Shown: positions 1 to 9,269 of the stretch, piece by piece | How the letters are laid out: every line of letters starts with the position of its first letter | Numbering within the stretch: position 1 is the stretch's first letter | Assembly: GCA_019636875.1 (NCBI GenBank) | Contig: JAHBWR010000021.1 | Location: 1-38,340, forward strand | Direction: 5' to 3' | Source: Nitrospira sp. | Lineage (GTDB): Bacteria > Nitrospirota > Nitrospiria > Nitrospirales > Nitrospiraceae | Length of the DNA: 38,340 nucleotides | Notes under the pieces: model-generated | What the model saw: only the letters and a program-made list of their open reading frames with translations | The model's database searches: none | Told to the model about the DNA's origin: nothing | Position numbers and translations under genes: made by a program

Positions 1-2
1 AC

Positions 3-314
3 AACCAGTTCCATTTTTCTGTGCCAATGCCAAAAGATCTATCAGTTCCTCAAAGTGTGGCGTCACTATCTGTCCAAAGTAGGGTCGAGCATACATCAGG
101 CGACGTAGTGACCGAGTGGGACGGAGATGAAAACAATCCCCGCTCTGCAGCCAGCTTATTGGGACTCTTAGGTTCATCAGTAACGTCGGTACATGGAGAT
201 CCGGATGGGACACTCACGCTCACATTTTCGAATGGCGATGTCGTGACGGTGTTCGACAACGAAGGTTACGAAGCATATCAGATTGGTAACGGGGATCAGC
301 GGATCTATGTCTAG
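3..314 (+). CDS. DUF6188-like hypothetical protein, 5' end outside the window
   Basis: The reading frame is open to the left edge, so the visible GTG (21) and ATG (27) need not be the start. The product seen is about 103 residues. The C-terminal half has the look of DUF6188: a leucine-rich LLGLLG segment, then a two-strand stretch TLTLTFSNGDVVTVFD followed by EGYEAYQI and a short hydrophobic end. Members of that family are small single-domain proteins of unknown function, some listed near toxin or immunity genes, but no partner is visible here. The domain call is from recalled similarity. The residues coded before position 21 (NQFHFS) also fit the family's N-terminal strand, which supports a start upstream of the window. 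Confidence 0.55.
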   Translation, partial: NQFHFSVPMPKDLSVPQSVASLSVQSRVEHTSGDVVTEWDGDENNPRSAASLLGLLGSSVTSVHGDPDGTLTLTFSNGDVVTVFDNEGYEAYQIGNGDQRIYV

Positions 315-649
315 GACAGCACAAAGTTGCCCCACCTGTAGCTCTGAATCGAAAGTCCGTGTGCTTGTCACCGAGGCTATCTAAAAGGGTCAATTTTTGA
401 CTTTATACTACCCGCACCGGTGCTGCACGGTGAATATGGGGTCATTGCTTGACTTTGCATTGCGAGATCACCCACCGGCGTTGCCACCGAATACCGGCAA
501 CGCGGGAACTTCTACCAAAGTCTCGCTGCCTGGCCCGTCACTATTGAGCGGTAGGGCTAACAGCAATGTGGCGGACGGAGTCGGTCACTCGGTGGTGCTC
601 AGAGCGTTGGACCTATGAGATCTGCTAAGATGAGCGGCTGGAGGATGCT
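315..649. other. intergenic region upstream of uvrB
   Basis: There is no convincing gene here. A 73-codon open frame at 397-618 lacks a ribosome binding site and has no recognisable protein character. No good promoter pair was found for uvrB. The only structure noted is the inverted repeat at 478-503. TTGACT at 397-402 has no -10 element at a usable distance. Confidence 0.5.
478..503. repeat. inverted repeat, 8-bp perfect stem
   Basis: GCGTTGCC (478-485) and GGCAACGC (496-503) are perfect reverse complements around a 10-base loop. Two more C-G pairs can form outside a single mismatch. No T-run follows, so it is not a typical intrinsic terminator. It could be an RNA hairpin ending the upstream gene or a protein site. 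Confidence 0.45.
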
Positions 650-2647
650 GTGCCGCCGTTTAAACTTGAAGCTCCCTTCAAACCCTGTGGGGATCAACCC
701 GCTGCCATCGAGACGCTCTCGACTGGAGTCCTAGCTGGGAAAAAACATCAAGTCCTGCTCGGCGTGACTGGATCCGGCAAGACCTTCACGATGGCGAACC
801 TGATCGAGCGTGTTCAAAAGCCGACGCTGGTGCTCGTCCACAATAAGACGTTGGCCGGGCAGCTCTACCAAGAATTCAAGCAGTTCTTCCCACACAATGC
901 TGTTGAGTATTTCGTCAGTTACTACGATTATTACCAGCCGGAAGCCTACATTCCTCAGAGCGACACCTACATTGCTAAAGATGCGTCGATCAATGACGCG
1001 ATCGATCAGATGCGCCATTCCGCTACGACGGAACTGTTGCAGCGGAACGATGTTCTGATTGTGTCCTCCGTGTCCTGTATTTATGGCCTTGGGTCACCGG
1101 AGGTCTACCATGACATGCTCATTTATCTGGAGGAGGGGACGGAGACGAGGCGGGAAAAGATCTTGGCGAAGTTGGTGGAGATCCAATACGAGCGGAACGA
1201 TGTGGACTTTCATCGAGGCACGTTCCGGGCGCGGGGCGATGTCATCGAGATTTTTCCTGCGTCGTCCGAAGCGAAGTCGGTGCGCATTGAGTTGTTTGGA
1301 GATGTCGTCGACGCCATCCATGAAATCGATCCACTCACGGGAAAATCGCTGGGCAAGTTGCCGAAAGTGGCTATCTATCCGAACACCCACTACCTCATCG
1401 CGCCCGACCGCTATGAGCGGGCTATTACTGGCATCGAAGAGGAGCTCGATGAACGTGTGATGGAACTCCAGAAAACGGGACGACTGGTGGAAGCCCAACG
1501 AATCCAGCAGCGTACTAAGTTCGATCTCGAAATGATTCGGGCGATGGGCTATTGCCATGGCATCGAAAACTACTCACGCCATCTCAGCGGCCGCATGCCG
1601 GGTGAGCCGCCTCCCACGTTGCTCGACTATTTTCCCAAGGACTTTCTTTTGATCGTCGACGAGTCGCACGCGACCGTTCCCCAGGTCGGAGGCATGTATG
1701 AGGGCGACTATTCCAGAAAACGGACGCTGGTGGAGTATGGATTCCGACTGCCGTCGGCGGTGGATAACCGTCCGTTGAAGTTTACCGAGTTCGAACAGTG
1801 TCTGAATCAGGTAGTGTATGTGTCCGCCACCCCAGGCACATTTGAACTCAAGCACGCTGGCACTGATGTGGTCGAACAGATCGTACGGCCGACGGGACTC
1901 ATGGATCCGCCGATCGAGGTGGTGCCGGCCAAGGGGCAAGTCGATCATTTACTCGGTCAGGTTCGCTCGGAAGTTGCCAAGGGTGGCAGGGTGCTAGTCA
2001 CGACGCTCACGAAACGGATGGCCGAAGATTTGACCGAGTACTTTCACGACCTCAGGGTCAAAGTTCGCTATTTGCATTCAGATATCAAGACGCTCGAACG
2101 GGCTGAGATCGTCCGCGATCTTCGGTGTGGGATCTTCGATGTACTGGTTGGGATTAATTTGTTGCGGGAAGGGCTCGATATCCCCGAGGTGAGTCTGGTT
2201 GCCATTCTCGACGCCGACAAGGAAGGGTATCTCCGATCCTATCGTGCATTGATCCAAACGGCAGGTCGGGCGGCACGCAATCTCGACGGACGGGTGATTT
2301 TTTACGGCGATTTTGTGACGGATTCGATGAAGCAGGCGATTGAGGAAACCAGCCGACGCCGGGGTATCCAGGCGGAGTATAACCGAGCGCATGGCATTAC
2401 CCCCGTTGGAATCAAGAAGAACATCCCACCTCTCGAGTATGCCGTCGGCGAAATGGATTATGTCCAACTGGATCTTGCGGCGGAGTCGTCGGCACCGTAT
2501 GGGGAAGCTGAATCAATCGATCAACGGATCGAACGATTGGAGACGGAGATGAAGGCGGCCGCCAAGGAGTTGGCCTTTGAACGGGCGGCTGAGTTGCGCA
2601 ATCAGATTCGGTCGCTGCGGCTTCAGGCGTTGAATACGAACTCTTAG
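650..2647 (+). CDS. uvrB: UvrABC system protein B (excinuclease subunit)
   Basis: UvrB is the damage-verifying helicase-like subunit of bacterial nucleotide excision repair; it receives damaged DNA from UvrA and recruits UvrC. The 665-residue product is of family length. Visible landmarks are Walker A GVTGSGKT (about 38-45), the [10 protein letters not shown] beta-hairpin region near 92-101, the DEAD-type IVDESH box, helicase motif [11 protein letters not shown], and a C-terminal UVR coiled-coil domain ([18 protein letters not shown]) for UvrC contact. The start is GTG at 650 with GGAGG at 640-644; an ATG at 645 is out of frame. The stop overlaps the stop of the convergent gene by four bases. 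Confidence 0.97.
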   Translation: MPPFKLEAPFKPCGDQPAAIETLSTGVLAGKKHQVLLGVTGSGKTFTMANLIERVQKPTLVLVHNKTLAGQLYQEFKQFFPHNAVEYFVSYYDYYQPEAYIPQSDTYIAKDASINDAIDQMRHSATTELLQRNDVLIVSSVSCIYGLGSPEVYHDMLIYLEEGTETRREKILAKLVEIQYERNDVDFHRGTFRARGDVIEIFPASSEAKSVRIELFGDVVDAIHEIDPLTGKSLGKLPKVAIYPNTHYLIAPDRYERAITGIEEELDERVMELQKTGRLVEAQRIQQRTKFDLEMIRAMGYCHGIENYSRHLSGRMPGEPPPTLLDYFPKDFLLIVDESHATVPQVGGMYEGDYSRKRTLVEYGFRLPSAVDNRPLKFTEFEQCLNQVVYVSATPGTFELKHAGTDVVEQIVRPTGLMDPPIEVVPAKGQVDHLLGQVRSEVAKGGRVLVTTLTKRMAEDLTEYFHDLRVKVRYLHSDIKTLERAEIVRDLRCGIFDVLVGINLLREGLDIPEVSLVAILDADKEGYLRSYRALIQTAGRAARNLDGRVIFYGDFVTDSMKQAIEETSRRRGIQAEYNRAHGITPVGIKKNIPPLEYAVGEMDYVQLDLAAESSAPYGEAESIDQRIERLETEMKAAAKELAFERAAELRNQIRSLRLQALNTNS

Positions 2648-2904
2648 ACGTGTTTGTAGAGGTAGATACCGATAAACATCCCGAGCACGCTCAGAATGTT
2701 GACCTTCACGCTGAACCCTAGGACGAGCTTGATCAAGACGAGGTCGATCGTGAGGGGCGGGTCGATCCCAGGTGTGAAATGAGTCGAGAAGATACTCTGG
2801 ATGGTCCCTTGGGGTGCCATGACGTGAAGAATCTCGCCTAGGATTCCGCCAAGCAGGCCACCGATCAGCACAAACATGAAAAGCACCCATGGCGATTTTC
2901 GCAC
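2644..2904 (-). CDS. small DUF4321-type membrane protein
   Basis: An 86-residue protein with an N-terminal hydrophobic, glycine-rich helix ([20 protein letters not shown]) and a second hydrophobic segment near the C-terminus ([16 protein letters not shown]). That is the layout of DUF4321, a family of short two-helix inner-membrane proteins of unknown function. The start is GTG with a GGAGG about 12 bases upstream, rather far but the best available. A clear promoter lies upstream at 2962-2990. Its TAA stop overlaps the uvrB TAG within the shared bases TTAG. The family name is from recalled similarity. Confidence 0.7.
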   Translation of the reverse strand: MRKSPWVLFMFVLIGGLLGGILGEILHVMAPQGTIQSIFSTHFTPGIDPPLTIDLVLIKLVLGFSVKVNILSVLGMFIGIYLYKHV

Positions 2905-2961
2905 GCGCTCGCTCGTCCTCCTTCCGGGGTTGTCACATGAAATTCGTTGTGCTTGAAATGC

Positions 2962-2990
2962 ACCATATCCGAAGGCTTACGGCATGTCAA
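2962..2990 (-). promoter_or_regulatory. sigma70-type promoter for the DUF4321 gene
   Basis: On the minus strand a perfect TTGACA (2990-2985) is followed after 17 bases by TATGGT (2967-2962, four of six matches). The expected transcript start is near 2955, about 50 bases before the GTG start of the DUF4321 gene. Confidence 0.62.
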
Positions 2991-3014
2991 TAAAACTACT
3001 GACTTGTGATGACC

Positions 3015-3041
3015 TTGACTTGTCTTGACCGGTCCTATAGA
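3015..3041 (+). promoter_or_regulatory. candidate promoter for ffh
   Basis: TTGACT (3015-3020) and TATAGA (3036-3041) are 15 bases apart on the plus strand, slightly short of the optimum. It lies about 90 bases upstream of ffh in the divergent gap and is the best pair there. Confidence 0.35.
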
Positions 3042-3132
3042 CTCCCCGATGCTCTTTTTCTAGGATTTTCGAGGCGATCGAAGGCCTGGTTCAAGGCCTC
3101 GATGGCCTCGTTCTGTGTGACGGTTGGACGTT

Positions 3133-4482
3133 ATGCTTGATGCTCTGAGTGACAAATTCGAGAAGGTCCTACGGAAGCTTCGAGGGCAGGGTGTGCTCAC
3201 GGAGCAAAATATCACTGACGCCCTGAAAGAGGTGCGATTTGCACTGCTCGAAGCGGACGTTAACTTTAAGATTGTCAAAGAGTTTATCGATCGGGTCCGT
3301 GAAAAAGCGATAGGGCAGGAAGTTCTTCAGAGTCTGACCCCTGGGCACCAGGTGGTCAAAGTCGTGTGGGATGAACTGCGTGCGATGATGGGGCATGAAC
3401 GGGCTGGCCTTGCCCTCAGCTCCAGACCACCGACGGTCGTGATGATGGTCGGTCTACAAGGTGCCGGAAAGACGACGGCAAGCGGCAAGCTTGCGCGTCT
3501 ATTCAAAAGTCAGGGCAAGCGAGTGCTGCTCGTTGCGGCCGATCCTCGCCGACCTGCAGCCGGCGAGCAATTGTCGGCTCTTGGTCGAGATCTCGGGGTG
3601 GAGGTTCATCGGACTGATCATGTGGAGGCTTCTCAAGCCGATGTTGTGCGTATCTGTCAAGCTGGGGTCGAACGTGGACAAGAGCAAGGCTTCGACCTCA
3701 TTATTCTGGATACGGGCGGTCGGTTGCATATCGATGATGAGTTGATGGGGGAGCTGATCGCCGTTAAATCTGCGGTGTCTCCTCATGAAGTGTTGCTGGT
3801 CGCTGATGCGATGACCGGTCAAGACGCCGTCACAATGGCCGGGCAGTTCGATCAAAAGGTGGGACTCACCGGTGTCATCCTGACGAAGGTCGAGGGAGAT
3901 GCCCGTGGAGGAGCGGTCCTCTCCATTCGGGCTGCCACAGGGAAGCCGATCAAGTTTCTCGGCGTCGGCGAAAAATTGGATGCCCTTGAACCGTTTCATC
4001 CTGATCGGATGGCGTCTCGCATACTGGGAATGGGCGATGTCCTCTCGCTCATCGAAAAAGCGCAAGAAACGATCACGCGGGAGCAGGCAGACGAAGCGCA
4101 AAAGAAACTGAGCAGTAACACCTTCACACTGGAAGATTTTCGGACCCAGTTGGGGCAGGTGAATAAAATGGGGTCGTTCGAGCAGATTTTGGGCATGCTC
4201 CCAGGTGGCCAGAAGTTAAAGCAGGCAATGGAAGGCGGCGATAAGCCGGAGCGGGAGATCAGCCGGGTCGTGGCCGTGATTGATTCGATGACGGCCCGAG
4301 AACGCCGCGACCATACGATCATCAATGGGAGCCGAAAGAAACGGATTGCCCGCGGGAGCGGGACGACAGTGCAGGACGTGAATCGCCTGATCAAGCAATT
4401 CTTGTCCGCAAAGAAGTTGGCGAAAGCGATGACCGGTTCGGGGGGGCGTCGGCAGCTCGCCCAACTCCTACGGTCTCGGTAG
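3133..4482 (+). CDS. ffh: signal recognition particle protein Ffh (SRP54)
   Basis: Ffh binds SRP RNA and signal peptides and, with FtsY, delivers nascent membrane proteins to SecYEG. Chosen from ATG 3133 (MLDALSDKFEKVLRKLRGQG), which matches the usual family start; an in-frame TTG at 3124 would add three residues. The N domain is followed by the G domain with P-loop GLQGAGKTT, then DPRRPAA, then the G3 region DTGGRLHID and the G4 region TKVEGDARGG. The usual forms are DTAGR and TK(L/V/M)DGDARGG, so both motifs carry a substitution here. The methionine-rich M domain contains MTARERRDHTIINGSRKKRIARGSG, the RNA-binding part. The product is 449 residues. It heads the ribosomal/tRNA modification cluster and is 34 bases before rpsP. 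Confidence 0.96.
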   Translation: MLDALSDKFEKVLRKLRGQGVLTEQNITDALKEVRFALLEADVNFKIVKEFIDRVREKAIGQEVLQSLTPGHQVVKVVWDELRAMMGHERAGLALSSRPPTVVMMVGLQGAGKTTASGKLARLFKSQGKRVLLVAADPRRPAAGEQLSALGRDLGVEVHRTDHVEASQADVVRICQAGVERGQEQGFDLIILDTGGRLHIDDELMGELIAVKSAVSPHEVLLVADAMTGQDAVTMAGQFDQKVGLTGVILTKVEGDARGGAVLSIRAATGKPIKFLGVGEKLDALEPFHPDRMASRILGMGDVLSLIEKAQETITREQADEAQKKLSSNTFTLEDFRTQLGQVNKMGSFEQILGMLPGGQKLKQAMEGGDKPEREISRVVAVIDSMTARERRDHTIINGSRKKRIARGSGTTVQDVNRLIKQFLSAKKLAKAMTGSGGRRQLAQLLRSR

Positions 4483-4516
4483 GCGATCTTCACATGGCGG
4501 GAGAAGGAGGACAGTT

Positions 4517-4810
4517 GTGGCTGTACATTTGAGGCTGGCTCGAACGGGAAGACACAAACGACCGATGTATCGCGTGGTAGCGGCGGATTCGCGAAAGGCT
4601 CGCGACGGGCGCTTCCTTGAGATCCTGGGGATCTTCGATCCCCTCAAAGAGGCCGGTGTGCCGGAACTCAAGCAGGAGCGGGTGCTTCGGTGGTTACACC
4701 ATGGTGCACAACCGACGGTGACGGTCCGGACATTGCTGCGTCGGGCCGGAGTCTGGAAGCAATTCGAAGCTGAAAAGGCCGCGCAGAAAAAGGCGCCGGC
4801 CAAATCGTAA
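4517..4810 (+). CDS. rpsP: 30S ribosomal protein S16
   Basis: S16 is a small-subunit protein needed for assembly of the 5' domain of 16S rRNA. The 97-residue product begins MAVHLRLARTGRHKRPMYRV and has the DSRKARDGRFLEILGIFDP signature of the family. The start is GTG with a strong AAGGAGG at 4504-4510, six bases upstream. The C-terminus is lysine/alanine-rich. It sits in the classical order ffh-rpsP-rimM-trmD-rplS. The small KH-domain protein gene often found between rpsP and rimM is absent; only nine bases separate them. Confidence 0.97.
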   Translation: MAVHLRLARTGRHKRPMYRVVAADSRKARDGRFLEILGIFDPLKEAGVPELKQERVLRWLHHGAQPTVTVRTLLRRAGVWKQFEAEKAAQKKAPAKS

Positions 4811-4819
4811 CGTCGGTCT

Positions 4820-5338
4820 ATGGCGGATCAGCTCGAGACCGTCACGGTAGGACAGATCGAGTGCCCATTCGGCGTGCGTGGAGAGGTCAAGGTTCGACCG
4901 CTCTCAGATGTGCCTGGCAGATTTGAGGGATTGACGCGAGTGAGTTTGATGGGAAGGGACGGCCGGACTCTTGAAACCACTGTCACGCATGTGAGACGAG
5001 CCGGTGACCGGTTTATCCTTGGACTGGCCGGTCTCACGACACCGGAGGATGCCTCTCTTTGGCGTGGCGGGTACATTCAGACGATTCGTGGGATCGTGCC
5101 GGATCTGCCGGATGGGCAGTACTATGAATGTGATTTGATCGGGTTGACCGTTTCTACCGAAGAAGGGCGGACAATCGGGAGATTGGAAGAAGTTTGGAAT
5201 TTGCCAGGAAATCCGGTATTTGTTGTTCGTCAAGAAGAGAAAGAACTCCTGATTCCAGCGGCGAAAGACGTGGTTCGGGCGGTTAATCTCCCCGCGGGAA
5301 CTATGACGGTTCGGATGATTGACGGATTGGATGTCTAG
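4820..5338 (+). CDS. rimM: ribosome maturation factor RimM
   Basis: RimM assists maturation of the 30S head and binds S19. The 172-residue product shows the N-terminal beta-barrel domain (TVGQIECPFGVRGEVKVRPLSD) and the C-terminal PRC-barrel domain, including YYECDLIGLTV and the EELLIPA-like segment KELLIPAAKDVV. Its length is normal. It lies between rpsP and trmD, one base before the trmD start, so the genes are almost certainly co-transcribed. Confidence 0.94.
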   Translation: MADQLETVTVGQIECPFGVRGEVKVRPLSDVPGRFEGLTRVSLMGRDGRTLETTVTHVRRAGDRFILGLAGLTTPEDASLWRGGYIQTIRGIVPDLPDGQYYECDLIGLTVSTEEGRTIGRLEEVWNLPGNPVFVVRQEEKELLIPAAKDVVRAVNLPAGTMTVRMIDGLDV

Positions 5339-5339
5339 C

Positions 5340-6125
5340 ATGTTGCGGTTCGAGATCTTGACATTGTTCCCTGGGATGTTTGAGCCGGTGTTGGCTCACA
5401 GCATGCTGAAGCGAGGACAGGAGAAGGGCCTTCTTCACGTCCACATACGCAACCTTCGGGACTTTGCGACAGATCGCCATAAGATGGTGGATGACACCCC
5501 TTATGGAGGTGGGGCCGGGATGGTCATGAAGGCTGAGCCGATCCTCCGAGCGGTCGCCTCGGTGCGTGCCGACGCACAGTCGAACGGAGAGGATATTCGG
5601 GTCATATTTCCAACTCCTCAAGGGCGCCGATTGACGCAGTCCTATGTGCAAGAGTTGGCCGGTGAGCCTCGCCGTATCGTGATTCTCTGCGGGCATTATG
5701 AAGGCGTGGATGAGCGTGTGCGTCTGGCCTTGAATCCGGACGAGGTGTCGCTCGGAGACTATGTCTTGACCGGAGGCGAGTTGCCGGCTCTGGTGTTGAT
5801 CGATGCCGCCGCACGGTTGGTTCCGGGTGTCTTAGGAGATCCACAGTCTGTCGTGGAAGAGTCGTTTTCTGAATCGCTGTTAGAGTATCCGCAATATACG
5901 AAACCGGCTGAGATCGAGGGAATCGGGGTGCCCGACGTCCTGCTGTCCGGCCATCATGAGGCGATTCGGTTGTGGCGTCGGAAACAAGCATTGCGCAGCA
6001 CGTATCTCAGACGCCCCGATCTTTTACGGGATCGGTTGTTTACGGAGGAAGATCGACGATTACTCGATGAGTTGATGAACGAAGGCTTAGTAGCGGCTCC
6101 GATATCATGCCGGGAGGAGGGATAG
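5340..6125 (+). CDS. trmD: tRNA (guanine-N1)-methyltransferase TrmD
   Basis: TrmD methylates G37 of tRNAs reading CNN codons, preventing +1 frameshifts. The start chosen is ATG 5340 ([14 protein letters not shown]), immediately after the rimM stop; earlier in-frame starts would lie inside rimM. The trefoil-knot SAM site is seen in [28 protein letters not shown] and [18 protein letters not shown]. The 261-residue length is slightly long for the family, ending in a helical C-terminal domain. The rplS ribosome binding site lies in its last codons. Confidence 0.96.
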   Translation: MLRFEILTLFPGMFEPVLAHSMLKRGQEKGLLHVHIRNLRDFATDRHKMVDDTPYGGGAGMVMKAEPILRAVASVRADAQSNGEDIRVIFPTPQGRRLTQSYVQELAGEPRRIVILCGHYEGVDERVRLALNPDEVSLGDYVLTGGELPALVLIDAAARLVPGVLGDPQSVVEESFSESLLEYPQYTKPAEIEGIGVPDVLLSGHHEAIRLWRRKQALRSTYLRRPDLLRDRLFTEEDRRLLDELMNEGLVAAPISCREEG

Positions 6126-6129
6126 GGAT

Positions 6130-6540
6130 ATGAATCAGTTGGAACGAATTCAACGATCGTTGACGAAGAAGTCAGTGCCACATTTTGAGATCGGGGATAC
6201 CGTCAGGGTCCACGTCAAAGTTGTCGAAGGTGAGAAAGAGCGCATCCAAGTGTACGAAGGAACCGTGATTGCCCGCAAGGGAAGCCTAAATACGGAAATG
6301 TTTACGGTCCGAAAACTTTCGTATGGAGTCGGAGTTGAACGCATTTTCCCGGTGCATTCTCCGATCGTCGCCAAGATTGATGTCGTCCGACAGGGGAAGG
6401 TTCGGCGGGCAAAACTCTACTACCTGCGCGGCAAGAAGGGAAAATTTGCAAAAGTCGAGGAACGTGAATTTGTAGGCGGAGGAGAGAGTAAGCCGTCTAC
6501 GACGCCTGCTGCCTCGGAGGAAGCGACAGTCACGGCATAA
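6130..6540 (+). CDS. rplS: 50S ribosomal protein L19
   Basis: L19 sits at the 30S-50S interface. The 136-residue product has the family core: [34 protein letters not shown], then [18 protein letters not shown] and [14 protein letters not shown]. Typical L19 is about 115 residues; the extra C-terminal tail (about 20 residues, Ser/Thr/Glu/Ala-rich) looks unstructured. GGAGG and AGGG lie just before the ATG, overlapping the end of trmD. Confidence 0.97.
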   Translation: MNQLERIQRSLTKKSVPHFEIGDTVRVHVKVVEGEKERIQVYEGTVIARKGSLNTEMFTVRKLSYGVGVERIFPVHSPIVAKIDVVRQGKVRRAKLYYLRGKKGKFAKVEEREFVGGGESKPSTTPAASEEATVTA

Positions 6541-6608
6541 GTCATATCTCTGAAAGTATGTTCCATCATGGCAAAATGATTGTATGATTGCCAGTGAGGG
6601 ATTGCTCG

Positions 6609-7262
6609 ATGGGGCCCACCCAAGAGTTTGAGCGGGCCGCCAGGCGCTGTGGCTATCGACGCATCGCCGGTATCGATGAAGCCGGAAGAGGCCCACTCGC
6701 TGGTCCCGTCATCGCGGCGGCCGTTATCTTACCAAGTCGATGCCGACCGTTGGGGATTAACGATTCGAAACAACTGTCGGCAATGGATCGTGAGCATGTG
6801 TATGCTGCGATTGTTGAGCAGGCCGTCGCGATCGGAATCGGGTCGGCAGATGTTGCGGAGATTGACCAGCTGAATATCCTTACGGCAACCCGGTTGGCGA
6901 TGCGTCGAGCTGTCGATCAACTGGTTCCCCCTGCCGACTACCTACTGATTGACGCCGTCGTGCTCTCTGGGTTGACCGTACCGGCTCGGCCCATCATCAA
7001 GGGGGATTCCCTCTCCGTATCGATTGCTGCGGCGTCCATCGTCGCGAAGGTCACGCGAGATCGCCTGATGGCGAGGTATCACGAGACGTTTCCTGAATAT
7101 GGGTTCCTTTCCCATAAAGGATATGGCACCGCGGAGCACTTAGCGCAACTTGCTCGCCATGGCCCCTGTCCAATACATCGACGAACGTTCTCTCCGGTGC
7201 AGGACGTGGTGATGACGTCGAAGGCGCAGGCTGCTTCTCAGGAAAGTCCAAAGCTCTTCTAA
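6609..7262 (+). CDS. rnhB: ribonuclease HII
   Basis: RNase HII cuts the RNA strand of RNA-DNA hybrids and single ribonucleotides in DNA. The catalytic metal-binding residues are visible in GIDEAGRGPLAGPV (Asp-Glu pair) and in the downstream LLIDAV and SIVAKVTRD segments; NDSKQLS and the SHKGYGT motif are also present. Start at ATG 6609 has GAGGG eight bases upstream; in-frame TTG 6588 and GTG 6594 would add a few residues that do not resemble the family. The product is 217 residues. It follows rplS as in many bacteria. Confidence 0.95.
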   Translation: MGPTQEFERAARRCGYRRIAGIDEAGRGPLAGPVIAAAVILPSRCRPLGINDSKQLSAMDREHVYAAIVEQAVAIGIGSADVAEIDQLNILTATRLAMRRAVDQLVPPADYLLIDAVVLSGLTVPARPIIKGDSLSVSIAAASIVAKVTRDRLMARYHETFPEYGFLSHKGYGTAEHLAQLARHGPCPIHRRTFSPVQDVVMTSKAQAASQESPKLF

Positions 7263-7273
7263 ACGATAAGCCC

Positions 7274-7654
7274 ATGGCTATTCCGGACCAACGTCATGTG
7301 TATGGTCAAGCCAGCGAAAGCGTGGCAGAACAGTTTCTGTGTGCCAAAGGGTATCGGATTCTTGATCGCAACGTCCGGACAACCATCGGAGAATTAGACC
7401 TTGTCGCGGAAGACCGTGGGGTCGTTGTCTTTGTCGAAGTCAAAGGTCGGGCGACTAACGCGTTTGGTGGGGCCTTGCTCGCGGTGAATCATCGGAAGCA
7501 GGCCAAATTGGCAAAGCTGGCTGAACAGTACTTGGCGCGGCGCCATTGGTCCGACAGACTCTGCCGATTTGATGTGGTGTTGGTCCATGGGCGACCTTCC
7601 GCGCAGGGACACATCGAACATGTTCAGAATGCATTTGACCTCACCGAGCGGTGA
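7274..7654 (+). CDS. yraN: UPF0102 family protein (YraN-like)
   Basis: A 126-residue member of UPF0102, proteins with a restriction-endonuclease-like fold and no firmly assigned role. The signature is seen: GELDLVAED followed by VVVFVEVKGR, the E-x-K type putative nuclease core, then a basic segment NHRKQAKLAKLAEQYL. The order rnhB-yraN is widely conserved. It is 11 bases after rnhB, so likely co-transcribed with the translation cluster. Confidence 0.9.
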   Translation: MAIPDQRHVYGQASESVAEQFLCAKGYRILDRNVRTTIGELDLVAEDRGVVVFVEVKGRATNAFGGALLAVNHRKQAKLAKLAEQYLARRHWSDRLCRFDVVLVHGRPSAQGHIEHVQNAFDLTER

Positions 7655-7683
7655 TGGTATCGACCTCTCTGTAAGGGAACTCT

Positions 7684-8373
7684 GTGGACGCGATCATTCA
7701 ACTCATCCATGTTTCGAAATGCTACGATCGGCGACCGGCGCTCTCCGATGTTACGCTGGAGATCGAGAAGGGGGAGTTTGTTCTTCTCATGGGGCCAAGT
7801 GGAGCGGGAAAATCCACCTTGCTTCGTATGCTCATCGGTGAGGAGCAGCCCGATGAAGGACAGATCTTCGTTCACGGGAGAAATGTCACCAAGCTGAAAC
7901 CCTCAGAGGTTCCGTATCTCAGACGGAAAATCGGTACGGTCTTCCAAGATTTTCGGCTCTTATCGAAAAAATCCGTGTTTGACAATGTCGCGCTTCCGTT
8001 GGTTGTGCAAGGTGTGTCGGAAAGGGATATCCGACGCAAGGTGACTGAAGCGTTGCGCGCCGTGGGCGTGGATCACAAGAAGGATCAGCCTCCCAATAGT
8101 CTCTCGGCCGGAGAGCAGCAACGTGTGTGCATTGCGCGGGCGATCGTCAATGGCCCGGTCGTGCTCCTCGCCGACGAACCGACGGGGAACTTGGATCCCG
8201 AACGGACCGGGGAGATTATCGAGTTGTTCAAGCTGATCAATGCCCGTGGGACGACCGTGATTGTTGCCACGCATGATCCTCAGATCGTGAAACAGATTCA
8301 TCGGCGAGCGGTGACGCTGGTGGATGGCGTGCTGACGCAGGAGCGCCGATCGACCGAGCGAATCGAAACATGA
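7684..8373 (+). CDS. ftsE: cell division ATP-binding protein FtsE
   Basis: FtsE is the ABC-type ATPase that with FtsX controls septal peptidoglycan hydrolysis through periplasmic activators. The 229-residue protein has Walker A GPSGAGKS (about 37-44), a Q-loop in GTVFQDF, the signature LSAGEQQR and Walker B VVLLADEPTGNLD, ending with the switch histidine in VATHD. The start is GTG 7684 with AAGGGA upstream. The stop overlaps the ftsX ATG by four bases (ATGA), indicating translational coupling. Confidence 0.95.
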   Translation: MDAIIQLIHVSKCYDRRPALSDVTLEIEKGEFVLLMGPSGAGKSTLLRMLIGEEQPDEGQIFVHGRNVTKLKPSEVPYLRRKIGTVFQDFRLLSKKSVFDNVALPLVVQGVSERDIRRKVTEALRAVGVDHKKDQPPNSLSAGEQQRVCIARAIVNGPVVLLADEPTGNLDPERTGEIIELFKLINARGTTVIVATHDPQIVKQIHRRAVTLVDGVLTQERRSTERIET

Positions 8374-9269
8374 GACGGTTTTTATATATTGTTCGTGAAG
8401 CTTGGGCCAATATGCGGATCAATCGCACGACGACGATCGTGGCCATCTTGACCACGGCCTTCACCCTAGCCTGCGTCGGGATCTTTCTGCTTCTGTACGT
8501 AAATCTCCGCCATGCCGCTGGATGGCTTCAAGAAGACGTCAAGATCATGGTCTATCTGGATGACGGCGTTTCTACTCCCTTGAGACAAGCTCTGGAACAA
8601 CAACTCAAGGTGGATCGGATGGTCGCGGAGGTGGTGTTTATTTCGAAGGAGCAGGCGCTGAAGGAATTCCGCGCGCAATTTCCCGCAGACTCTCATTTGC
8701 TTGAGGGGTTGGGTGAGAACCCGCTTCCGGCGTCGTTTGTGGTCACGCTTGCCCCGAATTATCGGTCTCCCGAGTCGATGCAAGGCTGGGCTGACCGGGT
8801 GCAAACGATGGAAGGTGTCGCTAAGGTCGACTATAATCAGGAATGGATTAACGTGCTGACCGAACTGATCGGCTACATCGAGCTGGTTGCGATTGGCGTG
8901 GGGCTGCTGCTGTCTGCTGCTTCAGTGACAATCATCGGCAACACGATTCGGCTCGCGCTGTTTACCAGACGAGAAGAGATTGAGATCCTTCGTTCGATAG
9001 GGGCAACGCGTACGTTCATTCGCATTCCATATTTTATTGAAGGGGCTGCGCTTGGAGCATTCGGGAGCGCGTTATCGTTGGGGATCTTAAAGATTGGATT
9101 TGAACTGTTTCGTCAGCAGATGCAATTGACCGGTCGGTTTAGTGGAATTGAGAGCATGTTGTCGTTCTTCCCCTTGTCGCTCTGCCTGGCCCTCATCATG
9201 GCTGGAATGGGGTTGGGACTTGCAGGAAGTGTGGTGTCGCTCCTCCGCGTCGGGGAGGGACGCACATGA
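8370..9269 (+). CDS. ftsX: cell division permease-like protein FtsX
   Basis: FtsX forms a complex with FtsE and transmits ATP hydrolysis to amidase activators outside the inner membrane. The 299-residue product shows a cytoplasmic start (MRRFLYIVREAWANMRINR), TM1 near 22-45, a large periplasmic loop, and three further TM segments (near 165-190, 215-240 and 265-290) with EEIEILRSIGATRTFIR between them, as in the family. It is coupled by four-base overlaps to ftsE and to the EnvC-like gene, which is its expected partner. Confidence 0.95.
   Translation: MRRFLYIVREAWANMRINRTTTIVAILTTAFTLACVGIFLLLYVNLRHAAGWLQEDVKIMVYLDDGVSTPLRQALEQQLKVDRMVAEVVFISKEQALKEFRAQFPADSHLLEGLGENPLPASFVVTLAPNYRSPESMQGWADRVQTMEGVAKVDYNQEWINVLTELIGYIELVAIGVGLLLSAASVTIIGNTIRLALFTRREEIEILRSIGATRTFIRIPYFIEGAALGAFGSALSLGILKIGFELFRQQMQLTGRFSGIESMLSFFPLSLCLALIMAGMGLGLAGSVVSLLRVGEGRT

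Noticed and set aside
397..618. 73-codon frame upstream of uvrB
   Set aside because: No Shine-Dalgarno, no recognisable features, and it contains the inverted repeat at 478-503.
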